DNA from: an uncultured Flavihumibacter sp.
Lineage (GTDB): Bacteria; Bacteroidota; Bacteroidia; Chitinophagales; Chitinophagaceae
Direction of reading: 5' to 3'
NCBI GenBank assembly: GCA_946482545.1
Contig: CAMLRX010000183.1
Coordinates: forward strand, 1 to 7,558
DNA: 7,558 nucleotides
Every line of letters starts with the position of its first letter. Within the stretch, counting starts at the first letter, position 1. The notes under the pieces were generated by a model. That model did no database searches, was not told where the DNA came from, and saw nothing but the letters and a program-made list of their open reading frames with translations. This document shows positions 4,678 through 7,558 of this stretch, piece after piece. Both the position numbers and the translations under genes were made by a program.

Positions 4678-7558
4678 TTAAAACTTTGCATTGAAAGTAA
4701 GCGTATAGGTGCGCGGGATGGGCACGTTACCGAAATCAATACCCCTTGCCAGGTTACTGGAACCGCCGGCATTGGTTTCGGGATCGAAGCCTTTGTAATT
4801 GTCCCAACTGTAGAGGTTCCGTCCGCTCAGGCTAATGTTCAGGTCACTGATCAGTTTCCCAAGTCTGCCCACATTGTAGTTGAGCGCCACTTCTCTCAGT
4901 TTCACGAAACTGCCGTCATCTATCCGCCATTCTTCAATGGCGTATACACCTGCAATGTATCCTCTGGGCAACTCGCCTTTGTGTTCCCTTTGCGCAAACT
5001 CTTTTCCATTGCCTACGCCCTGCCTGGTGCGGAAATCAGCATTAAAAACATCCACGCCCTGCACCGCGTCGAGTTGTACGCGCAAACTTGCTCTCTTGTA
5101 TTCAAAAGTATTCACGAGCGTTCCGGTCCAGTCGGGATTCGGATCACCAATCACTTTGCGAAGGTTGGTGCCTGTGGGTAATCCGTTGCCATCGCGGCCC
5201 ACGGTATAAGATCCCGGTCCGTTCTGGGTACCTTTTTCCTGTACAGGAATACCAGCGGCGTTGGTGATTTGTTTACCCCCTTCGTCGGTGGCGAAGAAGA
5301 AACCGTAAAATACGCCTGCGCTATAACCCGGGAGCAGCGACACCGGCGCTCCTGAAATGGTGTTGTATTGGATCAGCCCCTGTCCTATCTCTTCCACCCT
5401 GTTCCTGTTGCGGTTGTAGATTACGTCTATATTCCAGTTGAAGTTTTTCCCTGCCACTGGTTTTCCACCCAACATTAACTCAACACCTTTATTGCGGAGT
5501 GAGCCTACGTTGTCGAGCAGACTGCTGTAGCCATTGCTTGGCGCGATGAAACGGGCGATAAGCAGGTCCTCCACTTTTTTATTGTACCAGTTGAATGTAA
5601 GGCTGAGCCGATTGTTGAAGAAAGCCATATCCGTTCCTACTTCAAGCTCTTTCTGCACTTCAGGTTTCACGGAAGTATTGGCGATCTGTCCGGGTGAAGT
5701 GAAAGCCGATCTTCCAATGTATTGTCCAACATTGTATACATTGAACCGGCTGAAAGCGCCTATTCCTGTAAGGTTACCGCTCTCTCCGTAAGCTGCGCGC
5801 AGTTTTAGAAAGTCCCACCACGAAGGCATCTTTTCCCAGAAATCCTCATCACTTACTGCATAGCTGCCGCTGGCTTTCAGGTAAAGCTGGTCGCGCTGGT
5901 CTTCACCGAATACGCTGCTGCCATCCAGCCTTGCAGCGAGGGTAAGGAAATAGCGGTCTTTCAACTTAAAGTTCTGTTGCAGATAAGCGCCTGAAATGGA
6001 GGTTTCACTTCTGCTGTCAATGCCCGGTTGTGTGGTGATGGCGGCGCTCACTACTTCAATACCGCCCGGCGGCATTCCTATGCCTTGCAGCACGGAGTAA
6101 TCTCCTTTTTCGTATTGAAGGGAGTACCCGAGTTGTGTGGTACTCACCAGCGAGGGCGCAATATTTTTGGTAAGCGTGGCGTTGATTTCATGGTTGATCA
6201 GAAACTGCCTGTTGGCGCCCACACTTGCGTACCCGTTCAGTGCGGGATTATAAGTTGCGGCTGCTGGATTTCCCCCTCCAAAGAACCCTGTACTCACGTT
6301 GTAAGCATAAGGTGGAATAAATGTTGAGCCGCCCTGGTTAAGGTTATCGATCCCCATCATATAATCAAGCGTGAAATCTCTGAAGGGCCGCATTTTCAAG
6401 CCCAGGGAAGCGATCATCCTGCTGGTTTCCTGCTTTTGTTTGATGTCTTCTATCACACTTACAGGGTTTACCCTTCCTAACTCACCGATCGCCCTGATAT
6501 TGCCGTTCGCGTCGCGCTGCCGGATGTCGTGGAAATTACCGATGATGGTCACGCTGTTCATCGGACTGAAGAACGAGTTGCCATCGGGCTTTTCGTTGGC
6601 ATGACTGTTTATATAGTTTAACCCTGCGGAGAGCGTCACCCATTTGGCAAGCTCCTGGTCTACATTCACGCGCATACTCATTCTTCTGAAATCCGTTCCC
6701 TCTATAATACCCTGGTTGAAAAAATGAGAGAGGGAGACGAAATACTTTGTTTTGTCCGTACCACCGCGGATGGAGATGTTGTTGTCGTTACCGATCCCAT
6801 CCCTGAAAATATAGTCCCAGTAATTGTACCTGGTTACCGGCGTGGTAGACGTGAGTGTTGTATTAAGAATGTCCTGTGTTTGTGCGGTGGGACCATCTGT
6901 TGGACCACCAAATTTCACCGGCGCATCGCTTTGTCCTACAGACTTGCGCAATTGGTTCAGGTTAACCCCTGTTGTGAAACTGATCACCGGTTTTCCGCTG
7001 CTGCCTCTTTTGGTGAATATCTGCACCACGCCCGCATTGGCACGGCTGCCGTATATGGCCGCTGCGGCTGCTCCGTTCAACACTTCCACCCTTTCAATAT
7101 CAGCCGGATTAATATCGATCATCCTGTTCGGCGCCACGTTTTCCAATCCGCCGCCACCATCGTAGTTGGCCATTGCGTTGGTGACCCTTCTGGCACTGTT
7201 GCTCACGATGACGCCATCAATAATATACAGTGGTTCGCTTAACGAGTTTACTGTACTGATGCCCCGCAGCCGCACGCTCATCCCACCGCCAGGATCGCCG
7301 CTGTTTTGTGTGATCTGGGCGCCCGGGGTTTTGCCCTGCAAAGCGGCCAATACGTTGGGAGGCGCGGCTTTGGTAATGGCATCTCCTTTTACAGAAGCAA
7401 TGTAGCTGCCCAGTTGCTTTCGGGTGGTTCCGGAACTGGTGCCGGTAACCACCACTTCATCCAGCCCGAGCACATCTTCCTGCAAAGTCTGGTTAACAGT
7501 AACTTCGTTATTACCTGAAAGTTGAAATGCGGTTTCTTTTGTTTTGAAACCAATACCT
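4678..7558 (-). CDS. SusC/RagA-family TonB-linked outer-membrane transporter (5' end missing)
   Basis: SusC-type proteins are TonB-dependent beta-barrels that import the ligand delivered by their SusD partner. 959 complete codons are visible and the frame remains open to the right edge, so the gene starts outside the window; a TTG at 7485 lies mid-domain and is not a start. The first 24 or so residues (ending NNEVTVNQTLQED) are the tail of the carboxypeptidase-regulatory-like domain placed before the plug in this family. Then come the hallmark LDEVVVTG (32-39), ALQGKTPG (72-79), RLRGISTVNSLSEPLYIIDG (96-115) and IERVEVLNGAAAAAIYGSRA of the plug, which ends near VVQIFTKRG (177-185). The rest is the barrel, closing with TYTLTFNAKF, a typical C-terminal aromatic beta-signal. 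About 100 residues (signal peptide and most of the first domain) should be missing. It is the first visible gene of the unit with susD-like, murQ and anmK. Confidence 0.96.
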   Translation of the reverse strand, partial: GIGFKTKETAFQLSGNNEVTVNQTLQEDVLGLDEVVVTGTSSGTTRKQLGSYIASVKGDAITKAAPPNVLAALQGKTPGAQITQNSGDPGGGMSVRLRGISTVNSLSEPLYIIDGVIVSNSARRVTNAMANYDGGGGLENVAPNRMIDINPADIERVEVLNGAAAAAIYGSRANAGVVQIFTKRGSSGKPVISFTTGVNLNQLRKSVGQSDAPVKFGGPTDGPTAQTQDILNTTLTSTTPVTRYNYWDYIFRDGIGNDNNISIRGGTDKTKYFVSLSHFFNQGIIEGTDFRRMSMRVNVDQELAKWVTLSAGLNYINSHANEKPDGNSFFSPMNSVTIIGNFHDIRQRDANGNIRAIGELGRVNPVSVIEDIKQKQETSRMIASLGLKMRPFRDFTLDYMMGIDNLNQGGSTFIPPYAYNVSTGFFGGGNPAAATYNPALNGYASVGANRQFLINHEINATLTKNIAPSLVSTTQLGYSLQYEKGDYSVLQGIGMPPGGIEVVSAAITTQPGIDSRSETSISGAYLQQNFKLKDRYFLTLAARLDGSSVFGEDQRDQLYLKASGSYAVSDEDFWEKMPSWWDFLKLRAAYGESGNLTGIGAFSRFNVYNVGQYIGRSAFTSPGQIANTSVKPEVQKELEVGTDMAFFNNRLSLTFNWYNKKVEDLLIARFIAPSNGYSSLLDNVGSLRNKGVELMLGGKPVAGKNFNWNIDVIYNRNRNRVEEIGQGLIQYNTISGAPVSLLPGYSAGVFYGFFFATDEGGKQITNAAGIPVQEKGTQNGPGSYTVGRDGNGLPTGTNLRKVIGDPNPDWTGTLVNTFEYKRASLRVQLDAVQGVDVFNADFRTRQGVGNGKEFAQREHKGELPRGYIAGVYAIEEWRIDDGSFVKLREVALNYNVGRLGKLISDLNISLSGRNLYSWDNYKGFDPETNAGGSSNLARGIDFGNVPIPRTYTLTFNAKF

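Larger units (their letters stand above)
1292..7558 (-). other. Putative operon: susC-like, susD-like, murQ, anmK
   Basis: Four genes run head to tail on the minus strand with spacings of 22 bp (susC to susD), 30 bp (susD to murQ) and an 8-bp overlap (murQ to anmK), so a single transcript is likely. The first two encode an outer-membrane importer pair and the last two encode consecutive cytoplasmic steps of muramic acid catabolism. The promoter must lie beyond the right edge. No convincing terminator is visible in the 124 bp after anmK. Confidence 0.7.

Noticed and set aside
4656..4772. Upstream extension of the susD-like frame by 39 codons
   Set aside because: It would bury the lipoprotein signal peptide inside the protein and overlap the 3' end of the susC-like gene.
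4516..5181. Plus-strand open frame of 221 codons
   Set aside because: It lies antisense across the end of the susC-like gene and the start of the susD-like gene, has no recognisable domain, and both opposite-strand genes are clear family members.
6724..7242. Plus-strand open frame of 172 codons
   Set aside because: It is antisense to the SusC plug and early barrel; its Cys/Arg/His-rich translation looks like a shadow frame.
7483..7485. TTG as the start of the susC-like gene
   Set aside because: The frame remains open to the window edge and the preceding residues match the domain normally found before the plug, so the true start is outside.

Overview
The window looks like chromosomal DNA of a Bacteroidota bacterium, most likely of the Chitinophagaceae type. 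The basis is a SusC-type TonB-dependent transporter followed directly by a SusD-type surface lipoprotein (a pairing characteristic of this phylum), an N-terminal lipoprotein signal with Lys/Asp after the cysteine, and starts without clear Shine-Dalgarno sequences. The assignment below phylum level is an impression from protein style, not a computed placement. Every gene I can support lies on the minus strand, so the window is read from right to left.

Right part (7558 down to 1292): a tight four-gene unit of susC-like (5' end cut off by the window edge), susD-like, murQ and anmK. The gaps are 22 bp and 30 bp, and murQ and anmK overlap by 8 bp. AnmK phosphorylates 1,6-anhydro-N-acetylmuramic acid to MurNAc-6-phosphate. 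MurQ then removes the lactyl ether to give GlcNAc-6-phosphate and D-lactate. Coupling this cytoplasmic muramic acid catabolic pair to an outer-membrane SusC/SusD importer suggests a peptidoglycan-fragment (muropeptide or anhydro-MurNAc) utilization locus. That is the most interesting reading of the window, and it is an inference from gene order.

Left part (1167 down to 1): an 86-residue protein with a predicted winged-helix pattern, preceded by an imperfect inverted repeat; an EcsC-family protein of 244 residues; and, running off the left edge, the first 13 codons of a Lys/Ala-rich protein. The gaps here are wider (124, 93 and 39 bp), so these genes need not share the transcript of the right-hand unit.

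No RNA genes, insertion sequences, CRISPR arrays or convincing rho-independent terminators were seen. No gene-free stretch exceeds 124 bp. Plus-strand open frames, some over 150 codons, lie antisense inside the recognised genes and were treated as shadows.
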